Source of the DNA: Candidatus Methanogaster sp. UBA203
Lineage (GTDB): Archaea > Halobacteriota > Methanosarcinia > Methanosarcinales > Methanogasteraceae
Direction of reading: 5' to 3'
Length of the DNA: 10,473 bases
NCBI GenBank assembly: GCA_002503595.1
Contig: DASC01000026.1
Coordinates: forward strand, 186-10,658
Shown: piece after piece, positions 1 through 5,368 of the stretch
Layout: the number at the start of each line of letters is the position of its first letter
Position numbering within the stretch: the first letter of the stretch is position 1
Notes under the pieces: generated by a model
Told to the model about the DNA's origin: nothing
Seen by the model: the letters and a program-made list of their open reading frames with translations, nothing else
Database searches by the model: none
Translations under genes and position numbers: made by a program

Positions 1-23
1 TCCATCAAAAATCTTTAAATTAA

Positions 24-39
24 ATGAGATATATCTCAT
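24..39. promoter_or_regulatory. Perfect 16-bp palindrome upstream of the transposase remnant
   Basis: The sequence ATGAGATATATCTCAT is a perfect inverted repeat with no spacer. It ends five bases before the ATG at 45. It could be an operator over the transposase promoter or part of an insertion-sequence end; an A/T-rich stretch that could hold a TATA box lies just before it. The function is inferred from position only. Confidence 0.4.
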
Positions 40-44
40 AAAAT

Positions 45-200
45 ATGCGTAACATTGATCGAGCGTTAGGCGACGATAGGGTGATAAAAACCATGACCGG
101 ACTCTCCGCATCTGAATTTAACGAACTGATAGAGAGCTTTAGGGAAGAATTTCAAAATAAAACGTGGGTTCGGTATGAAACAGGAGATCGCGGTTCTTGA
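45..200 (+). pseudogene. N-terminal fragment of a DDE (IS5-like) transposase
   Basis: This 51-codon frame begins MRNIDRALGDDRVIKTMTGL and continues with SASEFNELIESFREEF. That is the pattern I recognise from the helix-turn-helix N-terminus of archaeal and cyanobacterial DDE transposases (family form: RNI.RAL..DR..KALTGLS..EFDEL...F). The match fades after about residue 38, and a TGA follows at 198-200. Nothing downstream resembles the DDE catalytic core, which should run for about 250 more residues, so this is a 5' stub left by deletion or truncation. An internal ATG at 93 could also start the frame. The assignment comes from motif memory, not a search; transposase remnant is likely, the exact IS family is uncertain. 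Confidence 0.5.
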
Positions 201-365
201 GAGGATCGGTGAGATCGAGGGTGTCGTGAGGCGGCATGTTGAGGGGATTGATGGGTGAGAGGGCACTATCTGAAAAGTCCCCTGGTGTTTTCACTGAAAA
301 GCGTTCATGGAACCCGATATTACAGAATAAATTGAAAAGTCGCTGATACAAAACATGCCCGGCGA
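201..365. other. Non-coding margin downstream of the toxin gene
   Basis: No convincing gene is present. Short frames such as 175-258 (27 codons) and 251-346 (31 codons) have no recognisable content. The stretch contains TGAAAAG at 271, 295 and 333, which read on the minus strand are CTTTTCA tracts directly after the toxin stop. They may be T-rich archaeal termination signals for the toxin-antitoxin transcript, or residual transposon-end sequence. Confidence 0.4.
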
Positions 366-887
366 TCATAATCCCTCGATGGTCTTTCTGGCATCCTCGT
401 AAACATCGACACTGAGCCACATCACCCGTGCAAGCCGCTCCAGCGCATCCAGTGCCTCGATCTTCGATAGTTTCCGAATCTTTGCGGATCGGATCAGTAC
501 ACCGATCGAGCCAGCAACCTCCAGCCCAAGCCCTGTTGCAAACCGTCTTGCTGCAAGATCATCGAGAAGAATCGGGCAGTTCTTTCTTCTTGCAAGCATT
601 ATGGCAGCGGTTTCCCCGATCTCAATCCCCACACTCTTTGCAATTTCTTTTACGCGGTCACTGGTGTCGATTTCTTCAATTGCGATCCAGCCATCTCTTA
701 TCTCGTTCTCTATCAAGAATGCATCTGCTGCCCCTTCTTCTTTACCGCGGTCTACAACCTCGATTTTGACGTCAACGGGTATCGCCACCTTTCCAAACAA
801 TTCTTTGAGAAGATTCAGACGGTATATCCTTGCAAGGTGGATCAGCGGTCCCGAATTGCTTACAACTATCCTTCCTTCAGAGCCCAC
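366..887 (-). CDS. PIN-domain toxin of the DUF3368 family (putative RNase)
   Basis: A 173-residue PIN-fold protein, full length for the DUF3368 group, predicted to act as a cytoplasmic RNase toxin neutralised by the adjacent antitoxin. The family opening is clear (IVVSNSGPLIHLARI, residues 7-21), followed by a strand and helix with Glu43, then GIEIGETAAIMLA with Glu92, then CPILLDDLAARR with Asp109/Asp110. These are the expected acidic positions of the metal site, except that the first one is Asn11 instead of Asp, a form I also associate with some DUF3368 members. The only sensible start is the GTG at 887, which overlaps the end of the antitoxin gene by 22 bases and implies translational coupling. 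No good Shine-Dalgarno site is visible. RNase activity and target are inferred from the family. Confidence 0.85.
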   Translation of the reverse strand: MGSEGRIVVSNSGPLIHLARIYRLNLLKELFGKVAIPVDVKIEVVDRGKEEGAADAFLIENEIRDGWIAIEEIDTSDRVKEIAKSVGIEIGETAAIMLARRKNCPILLDDLAARRFATGLGLEVAGSIGVLIRSAKIRKLSKIEALDALERLARVMWLSVDVYEDARKTIEGL

Positions 888-1171
888 TCGATATCCACAT
901 CCAGATCCTCTTTTTTATATTGAAAAGGAATGTTTGACCTCTTTAACTCCTCAAGCGCACCGCGGTAGGTCATTCCAGCTATCCTTGCCGCTTTCCAGAG
1001 GGATATCTTCCCTTCACGGTACAGTTCCAGTGCTTTTTTGGTGCGGTATTCTTGAAGTCCGGTACCAACGAGTTTGCGGAGCATGGTTCCTTTATCAACG
1101 AGTTCCAGTCTGCATGCCTCTTCGATATCATGCAGATATTGCTCTGGCAGTCGGACAGATATCGTTTTCAT
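866..1171 (-). CDS. UPF0175-family antitoxin
   Basis: A 101-residue small protein paired with the PIN toxin. Residues 1-42 (MKTISVRLPEQYLHDIEEAC...) look like a ribbon-helix-helix-type DNA-binding start. Residues 45-76 (KKALELYREGKISLWKAARI and following) match the UPF0175 helix-turn-helix core. The acidic tail (PFQYKKEDLDVDIEWALKEG) is the likely toxin-binding segment. Antitoxin upstream of toxin, with overlapping frames, is the usual arrangement for UPF0175/DUF3368 pairs. The ATG at 1171 has no Shine-Dalgarno site, and a TATA-like element is centred about 23 bases upstream, so a leaderless mRNA is plausible. A palindrome between the two suggests autoregulation. Binding to DNA and toxin is inferred from family knowledge. 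Confidence 0.85.
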   Translation of the reverse strand: MKTISVRLPEQYLHDIEEACRLELVDKGTMLRKLVGTGLQEYRTKKALELYREGKISLWKAARIAGMTYRGALEELKRSNIPFQYKKEDLDVDIEWALKEG

Positions 1172-1179
1172 GGTTGATC

Positions 1180-1189
1180 TGTGATCACA
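1180..1189. promoter_or_regulatory. Candidate operator of the toxin-antitoxin pair
   Basis: TGTGATCACA is a perfect 10-bp palindrome lying 9-18 bases before the antitoxin ATG, between the TATA-like element and the start codon. A bound antitoxin dimer there would block the promoter, as expected of autoregulated toxin-antitoxin operons. The role is inferred from position. Confidence 0.4.
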
Positions 1190-1197
1190 TTTTATTA
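1190..1197 (-). promoter_or_regulatory. TATA-like box of the toxin-antitoxin pair
   Basis: On the minus strand TAATAAAA lies 19-26 bases before the antitoxin ATG. With the usual archaeal distance of about 25 bases from TATA centre to start site, transcription would begin at or next to the ATG, giving a leaderless message. Confidence 0.35.
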
Positions 1198-1213
1198 GAA
1201 TGTATACTTAAAC

Positions 1214-1227
1214 CTGCGGTTACGCAG
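1214..1227 (-). terminator. Small hairpin between cobT and the antitoxin gene
   Basis: CTGCG and CGCAG form a perfect 5-bp stem around a 4-base loop, 34 bases past the cobT stop on the minus strand, and the stem is followed by a short T-containing stretch. It could help end the cobT transcript before the toxin-antitoxin promoter. It is short and archaeal terminators often need only T tracts, so this is tentative. Confidence 0.2.
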
Positions 1228-1260
1228 AAGCTTATGCGTCGTCCCCTCCGGCACCCTACC

Positions 1261-2313
1261 TCATCCACCCATCAACTGCCCATACACCGCCTCAACCGCA
1301 CCAAGCATCTCACCCTGAGTGACGCCAAGCATTCCTGCCGCATACATCGCACCGCCTGCACCGACCCCTTCCTTGACCTCGCCTGCCTCGTATTTACGCA
1401 ATCCCGCCATACGCGAATCCGCGAAACCCGGATCGACGATATGAATAGGGCATCCGAGATCACGGATCACCGCATCAAAGTCGATCGAACGATCCTGAGA
1501 CACGTACTTCGTGGTCGCAATCGAGATTCCGCCGGTATCGATGCCGAGATGCGTAAGTATCGTAAATACAGCGATCATCTGGGTGCCGCCTGCAAGAACG
1601 ATGCTCAGGTCAGACGACGCCATGCCGCTGATTAGCCCTGCGACAGCAGGCATCATCGGATCGCCGATGGCTGCGATGGCACGCAGCGGATCAGCACGCG
1701 CCTCATCGGTGGTGAGACCTGATGCATCGATGCCCTGCCGCACAACCGCTCGTTTGATCCCGAGGGGATTTTCCATGTAACTGCTGCTGATGCCGTAATC
1801 GTAGCCGAGTGCTGTGAGTATGCCAAGAGCAGTGGTCGTGCCGCCGGGAATGCTTTCGCCTATGATGATAAAGTCTGATAGTTTTCCGAGTTGCGTGCCG
1901 ATCTGTGTGGCGCTCTCATAGATCACACCCGCATGAGGCACAGCGTCCCCGTACCTGATATCACGCCCGGGCAGAGCACCAAGATCGATTGCCGGAACAT
2001 CAGGCACGATCCGAAGTCCTGCGTTTACGAAGAGGTACGGGATGCCGGTCAGTTGCAGCGCAGCGCGGGTCATAACAGCAGGCGTTGGCGCACCGTCCGG
2101 TTTCATCGGCAGTTCCGGAACGCTATGGGTGCTGCCATATACCACGATCTCGGCATCACCTGCCGGCGTGTAATCATTCAGTTCGGTGGTTGCGCCCGCA
2201 GCCGAGATATTCGGGATCCGGCACGTATCGGTGTTCGAGAGTACGCAGAGAAAAAGAGGGTTGGACCAACAGTCTTCCGGGGTTTCGGCAGACGTGATCC
2301 AATTGCTTGACAT
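1261..2313 (-). CDS. cobT: Archaeal CobT-family nicotinate-nucleotide phosphoribosyltransferase
   Basis: Predicted cytoplasmic enzyme of cobamide (B12-type) synthesis. It transfers phosphoribose from nicotinate mononucleotide to the lower-ligand base, making the alpha-ribotide for the nucleotide loop. Family landmarks of the archaeal CobT group (TIGR00303 type) are all present: NPLFLCVLSNTDTCRIPNIS (18-37), DYTPAGDAEIVVYG (47-60), PDGAPTPAVMTRAAL (72-86), IIGESIPGGTTTALGIL (150-166), GDPMMPAVAGL (217-227), VLAGGTQMIAVF (239-250) and VKEGVGAGGAM (313-323), where Glu315 is the likely counterpart of the CobT catalytic base. I chose the ATG at 2313 (350 residues) because it puts the first landmark about 18 residues in, as in relatives. 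An ATG at 2355 adds 14 residues without family support. Neither has a clear Shine-Dalgarno site. It follows dnaG by 53 bases on the same strand and may be cotranscribed. Archaeal substrate preference is not readable from sequence. Confidence 0.88.
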   Translation of the reverse strand: MSSNWITSAETPEDCWSNPLFLCVLSNTDTCRIPNISAAGATTELNDYTPAGDAEIVVYGSTHSVPELPMKPDGAPTPAVMTRAALQLTGIPYLFVNAGLRIVPDVPAIDLGALPGRDIRYGDAVPHAGVIYESATQIGTQLGKLSDFIIIGESIPGGTTTALGILTALGYDYGISSSYMENPLGIKRAVVRQGIDASGLTTDEARADPLRAIAAIGDPMMPAVAGLISGMASSDLSIVLAGGTQMIAVFTILTHLGIDTGGISIATTKYVSQDRSIDFDAVIRDLGCPIHIVDPGFADSRMAGLRKYEAGEVKEGVGAGGAMYAAGMLGVTQGEMLGAVEAVYGQLMGG

Positions 2314-2366
2314 TGTGCCTGGTCGCAAAACCGCGAGAGAGCTTCTCTGCGGCATGTTTACGAGGA

Positions 2367-3572
2367 TTATGTGCTGGATACTGCCATAATGTGGACTGAG
2401 GTGGGGTGCTTGGTGATACGACCCATCTCAGCCCCGACTAAGTGTTTCACGCCTTTTTCAGCAGCAATATCCAGTATCCGCTGGGTGATCACACCATCGA
2501 AAACAACGCTCTCGATGTTATCGGTGCAACCTTTCAGCGAATCCGCCAGATCCCGCACCGGCACCTCCTTGATGACGTTGGTGTCGCTGTCGAGCAGCCG
2601 TGCACCCATGGTACCAGCAAGTTCCTTTACGTATGTCGCGAATTCGGAACCGTTCTCTGGTTTCTCGACCTTAGGGGGTTTCGAAACAGCTTTCTTGCGT
2701 ACCTTAGTACCGCGATCGTGTATCTTCCTCTTTGGTTCGGCTTCCTGCGCATAACTGATGACCGCCTGATCGACCGGCTCCTTCTGGCGCAGCGCTGTCA
2801 CGATCTCCTTCTGGACGAGTTCCTCAACACCCTTGCCATCAGGAGCACGCGCCACAAAATCGATGTCCGCCATCTGGAGCAATTCCTTGATGATCAGTTC
2901 TCCGCCGCGATCCCCGTCTGTGAACGCTGTGACAATCTTCTCCTTGCACAGCGGGATGATCGACTCCGGAATGCTCGTCCCGCCGACAGCGACTGCATTC
3001 TTGATCCCGTATCTCAGCAAGGTGAGCACATCTGCCCGCCCCTCGACAAGGATGATTGTATCGGAGTCCGTTACATGCGGACCTGCAGGAAGATTATCTT
3101 TGCCATAAGTAGTGATCTCCTCAATTCTCACCGATTTCTTGACCTCGTCAGCAATCTCCTGGCTTTCAGGGACTGTCTGGTTAAACATCTCGGTCAGGAC
3201 ATACTTCGCCCTGTCGATGATGTGCCTTCTCTTTGCAGCGCGCACATCTATCATCTTCTCAAGCAAGATGTGTGCTGTACATGGACCGACACGGTCGATG
3301 GTTTCGAGCGATGCTGCCAGAATCGCAGTCTCGACGCGATCGAGGCTTGATGGGATGGTGATCGTTCCACTCGACTTGCCGCCTTTTGAACCGATATCCA
3401 CATCGATCCTACCGATCCGCCCGGTCTTCTGGAGATCGCGCAGGTCAAGATCGCTGCCCAGCAACCCCTCGGTCTGTCCGAAGATCGCTCCAACTACATC
3501 GGGTCGTTCAATGAGCCCGTCTGTTGATATTGTAGCTTGAATGACGTATTTCGTTGTATCAGAATCTTGCAT
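2367..3572 (-). CDS. dnaG: Archaeal DnaG (Toprim primase-like, exosome-associated)
   Basis: A 401-residue archaeal-type DnaG. Known roles of the family are a structural and poly(A)-recruiting subunit of the archaeal RNA exosome, and weak primase activity in vitro. The N-terminus is diagnostic: DTTKYVIQ (5-12), ERPDVVGAIFGQTEGLLGSD (22-41), DLRDLQKTGRIGRI (43-56). The Toprim domain spans about 172-250, with the catalytic Glu177 in LVEGRADVL and the Asp pair 219/221 in FTDGDRGGE. A charged, Lys-rich linker (about 278-306) leads to a C-terminal domain ending in HIMAVSST. The ATG at 3572 is preferred because GAGGTGA lies five bases before it; a GTG three codons earlier falls inside that ribosome-binding site and so is not a credible start. 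cobT lies downstream on the same strand. Confidence 0.95.
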   Translation of the reverse strand: MQDSDTTKYVIQATISTDGLIERPDVVGAIFGQTEGLLGSDLDLRDLQKTGRIGRIDVDIGSKGGKSSGTITIPSSLDRVETAILAASLETIDRVGPCTAHILLEKMIDVRAAKRRHIIDRAKYVLTEMFNQTVPESQEIADEVKKSVRIEEITTYGKDNLPAGPHVTDSDTIILVEGRADVLTLLRYGIKNAVAVGGTSIPESIIPLCKEKIVTAFTDGDRGGELIIKELLQMADIDFVARAPDGKGVEELVQKEIVTALRQKEPVDQAVISYAQEAEPKRKIHDRGTKVRKKAVSKPPKVEKPENGSEFATYVKELAGTMGARLLDSDTNVIKEVPVRDLADSLKGCTDNIESVVFDGVITQRILDIAAEKGVKHLVGAEMGRITKHPTSVHIMAVSST

Positions 3573-3577
3573 ATAAT

Positions 3578-3584
3578 TCACCTC
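3578..3584 (-). promoter_or_regulatory. Shine-Dalgarno site that fixes the dnaG start
   Basis: GAGGTGA on the minus strand is a near-full complement to the archaeal 16S 3' end, with five bases between it and the ATG at 3572. The alternative GTG start at 3581 lies inside this motif. Confidence 0.8.
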
Positions 3585-3849
3585 TATAGAAATAGTCTCG
3601 GGATTAACCCAGTCATATCAATGCATTCTCAAAGTAACGCGTTCTACCACGTGTTACGGTTTATTGCATCTTTCTGCAGTCTATGTGAATATGATTGATG
3701 ATCGACCTCTGATGTTCCACTCGAACCGCGCCTGGGTTCTGCCTTGAAAATCTTTGAGATCTTGCAAATGTGATAACCGTTGACTATTTTTATCGGTTAC
3801 AGATACCTTTGTCGGTGACAATATAATAAGGTTGTGGTTTCCAATATTA
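3585..3849. other. Intergenic region upstream of dnaG with inverted repeats
   Basis: No gene is visible here. Two imperfect inverted repeats share a TAAC/GTTA core. GTAACGCG (3634-3641) and CGTGTTAC (3650-3657) face each other around eight bases. TAACCG (3774-3779) and CGGTTA (3794-3799) face each other around 14 bases. An A/T-rich block near 3820-3830 reads TTATTATATT on the minus strand and could be a TATA box for dnaG, or part of the 3' end of the upstream gene. The promoter cannot be fixed by eye. Confidence 0.4.
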
Positions 3850-4269
3850 TCAAATATATTTTATAATTTCCTGCCGCAGTTTCACGATATGCTGCTTAAG
3901 CCCCTGCACGTCCTTTATATCCTTCTGCACCAGTTTCTTCAGCCGGGAACGCAGGTCGGTGTCGACCGCCACATCACGGGACTGTAGATATCTAACGATC
4001 TGCGCCGACAGTTGGTTTCCCCTGCGATCCCAGTCCGTAAGCACGACCACAGAATCGTAGTTGCTCGCAAGCGAATCCGTAAAATGCAGCAGGGACTGCC
4101 CGCATGGCGACTCGATCGCGCCGCATATCCCGAGATTGCGCAGTGCCGACTCGTCGTTCCTGCCTTCCACCACGATCACTGCTCCGCGCTCAGACATCCC
4201 CATAAGATCCTGCAGCACGCGCTCGATCAGTTCGTAGCGGCGAACCGCATCCTTAGTTCTCGCGGTCAT
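3850..4269 (-). CDS. Small Toprim-domain protein (RNase M5 / small-primase-like)
   Basis: A 139-residue protein consisting of little more than one Toprim domain. AVIVVEGRNDESALRNLG (30-47) supplies the conserved Glu35, and SVVVLTDWDRRGNQL (73-87) supplies Asp79 and Asp81, the metal-binding DxD. The C-terminus (VQKDIKDVQGLKQHIVKLRQ) is helical and basic. This fits the archaeal small Toprim group related to RNase M5 and small primase-like proteins (UPF0292 type), suggesting nuclease or other phosphotransfer chemistry on RNA or DNA. No substrate can be named. I prefer the ATG at 4269 because the residues before it, back to a GTG at 4317, lie wholly within the upstream gene and match nothing. With this start the gene overlaps the DUF167 gene by 17 bases, so the two are likely translated together. 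No clear Shine-Dalgarno site is seen. Confidence 0.8.
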   Translation of the reverse strand: MTARTKDAVRRYELIERVLQDLMGMSERGAVIVVEGRNDESALRNLGICGAIESPCGQSLLHFTDSLASNYDSVVVLTDWDRRGNQLSAQIVRYLQSRDVAVDTDLRSRLKKLVQKDIKDVQGLKQHIVKLRQEIIKYI

Positions 4270-4579
4270 GCTCAAAAAATAAAGAGAGTGTCCGGACCGC
4301 GTCCTCTCTGGCGACACCGATCAGTTCAATCGACTTCCTTGTACTCGCCTGACCGTTCAGCCGGATCTGTGCGGAACTTATCCCGAATAACCTTGATAAC
4401 TCCCTGATTAACTGTTTGTTTGCCTTGCCATCTATGGCTTTTGCAGACACTTTCGCGCGGATACGGTTTCGCGACTCATCGTATCCGCTCGGGACTTCTG
4501 TGCTTCCGGATCCGGGTATGACCTTTAAATCGATCATCACACCGTTTCCTGTATCTTTTATGGCGTCTTCGTAGGACAT
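4253..4579 (-). CDS. DUF167 (YggU-like) family protein
   Basis: A 108-residue protein of the small conserved DUF167 family (PF02594 type), whose biochemical role is unknown. Family features are plain: IDLKVIPGSGSTEVPSGYDE (16-35), NRIRAKVSAKAIDGKANK (38-55) with the invariant A-x-DGKAN element, LIRELSRLFGI (57-67), and a final QIRLNGQASTRKSIELIGV segment (71-89). It is the first gene of a two-gene unit; its end overlaps the small Toprim gene by 17 bases, so the pair probably acts or is expressed together. The ATG at 4579 has no evident Shine-Dalgarno sequence and no obvious TATA box at the expected distance. The family assignment is firm; any function in RNA metabolism is only a guess from the neighbours. 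Confidence 0.88.
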   Translation of the reverse strand: MSYEDAIKDTGNGVMIDLKVIPGSGSTEVPSGYDESRNRIRAKVSAKAIDGKANKQLIRELSRLFGISSAQIRLNGQASTRKSIELIGVAREDAVRTLSLFFEHDREN

Positions 4580-4873
4580 GAAGCTTGTTTTTGTGGTTGT
4601 AGCCCGGACGCACTAACTCCGTGAAATCATCCACTGGATTTTTCCGTTGTCATCACAGTACCCTCGTGCCGGGCAATATCACCTGTTCCACACCGGGGTT
4701 GGCTTGGCAGTCATCGATAGGTTTACCAGTAACTCCTGCAAGGACCTATTCAGTGCGGTTTTGTGCCCCGTTCTTATGCTCCGGTGATCATCGATTCACA
4801 CCAGTCCTCGAAGAAGGGACATTAACAGGATGGGGCATCATGGTATATATCGGTTGCTGTGAAAGGGGGGATG
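4580..4873. other. Divergent intergenic region without a recognised gene
   Basis: This 294-bp stretch separates the minus-strand DUF167 gene from plus-strand nob1. Open frames run through it in the plus direction, but their translation is Cys/Ser/Pro-rich and resembles no family. GC content is about 50%, rather high for a plain archaeal promoter spacer. Several 6-bp complementary pairs occur (for example CACCGG at 4691 with CCGGTG at 4781, and ATAGGT at 4717 with ACCTAT at 4744), but that many are expected by chance. It holds at least the nob1 promoter; a structured RNA is possible but not shown. Confidence 0.4.
4844..4850 (+). promoter_or_regulatory. TATA box of the nob1-mfnF operon
   Basis: TATATAT is centred 27 bases before the ATG at 4874. 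At the standard archaeal spacing this puts transcription start at about 4871-4875, meaning a leaderless or nearly leaderless mRNA. Confidence 0.5.
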
Positions 4874-5368
4874 ATGCCAGTGTACGTAGCAGATTCATCA
4901 GTATTCATCCTCGGAATGCCGCTTCCCTCCCGGATGCAGAACCGGATCATCACCACGCCGGGGGTCATTGCGGAACTTACGGACCTGAAATCAAAAACGG
5001 TGTTCGAGGCAGCGCTTGAGTCTGGCGTGGAGGTCGAGTCACCACTCGCCCACCTTATCACGGAAGTCAGGTCTCATGCACGCAGAACAGGCGATATCGA
5101 GCGGCTATCCGGTACCGATGTCGGCATCCTGGCAAAGGCACTTGAGCACAGCGGCATCCTCTGCACCGATGATTATGCGATCCAGAACGTAGCAGAGAGT
5201 CTCGGGATCGAAACAGAACCGATCCTGCAGGAAGGGATCAAAGAGACGTTCGAATGGGGCAGACGGTGCAAGGGCTGCGGCAGGCGGTTCGGAAGCGATG
5301 TGCGGATCTGTCCGGTCTGCGGAAGTGAAACAAAGGGATATAAAAAGAGCAGAAGGAGTTTAAGATGA
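4874..5368 (+). CDS. nob1: Nob1-type endonuclease (PIN domain plus zinc ribbon)
   Basis: The ribosome-biogenesis endonuclease that cuts the 3' end of pre-16S rRNA during late small-subunit maturation. The 164-residue protein has both expected parts. A PIN domain covers about 3-118: YVADSSVFILG with Asp7, PGVIAELTD with Glu34 and Asp37, LSGTDVGILAKAL with Asp82, and LCTDDYAI with Asp99/Asp100. A short zinc ribbon follows, CKGCGRRF...ICPVCGS (Cys132, 135, 146, 149), then a basic tail for RNA contact. Length and order match archaeal Nob1. The start is one of two adjacent ATGs (4871 or 4874); 4874 gives MPVYVADSS, close to family starts. A G-run sits just before, but the TATA spacing favours a leaderless message. 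Its stop overlaps the mfnF start (ATGA). Confidence 0.92.
   Translation: MPVYVADSSVFILGMPLPSRMQNRIITTPGVIAELTDLKSKTVFEAALESGVEVESPLAHLITEVRSHARRTGDIERLSGTDVGILAKALEHSGILCTDDYAIQNVAESLGIETEPILQEGIKETFEWGRRCKGCGRRFGSDVRICPVCGSETKGYKKSRRSLR
5353..5358 (+). promoter_or_regulatory. Shine-Dalgarno site of mfnF
   Basis: AAGGAG lies six bases before the mfnF ATG and inside the last codons of nob1. It gives mfnF its own ribosome entry in addition to coupling through the ATGA overlap. Confidence 0.7.

Noticed and set aside
601..1635. Long plus-strand open frame across the toxin-antitoxin and cobT genes
   Set aside because: It runs antisense to three well-supported genes, and its translation is Ser/Arg/His-rich without family features.
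2314..2370. Cobalamin riboswitch ahead of cobT
   Set aside because: The space before cobT is only about 50 bases and lacks the conserved B12-box; there is no room for the structure.
2442..3350. 302-codon plus-strand open frame opposite dnaG
   Set aside because: dnaG on the other strand is unambiguous; this frame is its antisense shadow with no recognisable motif.
3696..3712. C/D-box sRNA candidate (TGATGA then CTGA)
   Set aside because: Only seven bases separate the boxes, too few for a guide, and no C'/D box pair follows.
3715..3730. tRNA T-loop-like GGTTCGAG on the minus strand
   Set aside because: The flanking bases do not pair as a T stem, and no acceptor or anticodon arm can be built around it.
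4580..4873. RNase P RNA or SRP 7S RNA in the divergent region
   Set aside because: None of the conserved core motifs I know for either RNA could be found on either strand.
4621..5019. 132-codon plus-strand frame entering nob1 from the intergenic region
   Set aside because: It overlaps nob1 in another frame, and its Cys-rich translation resembles no protein family.
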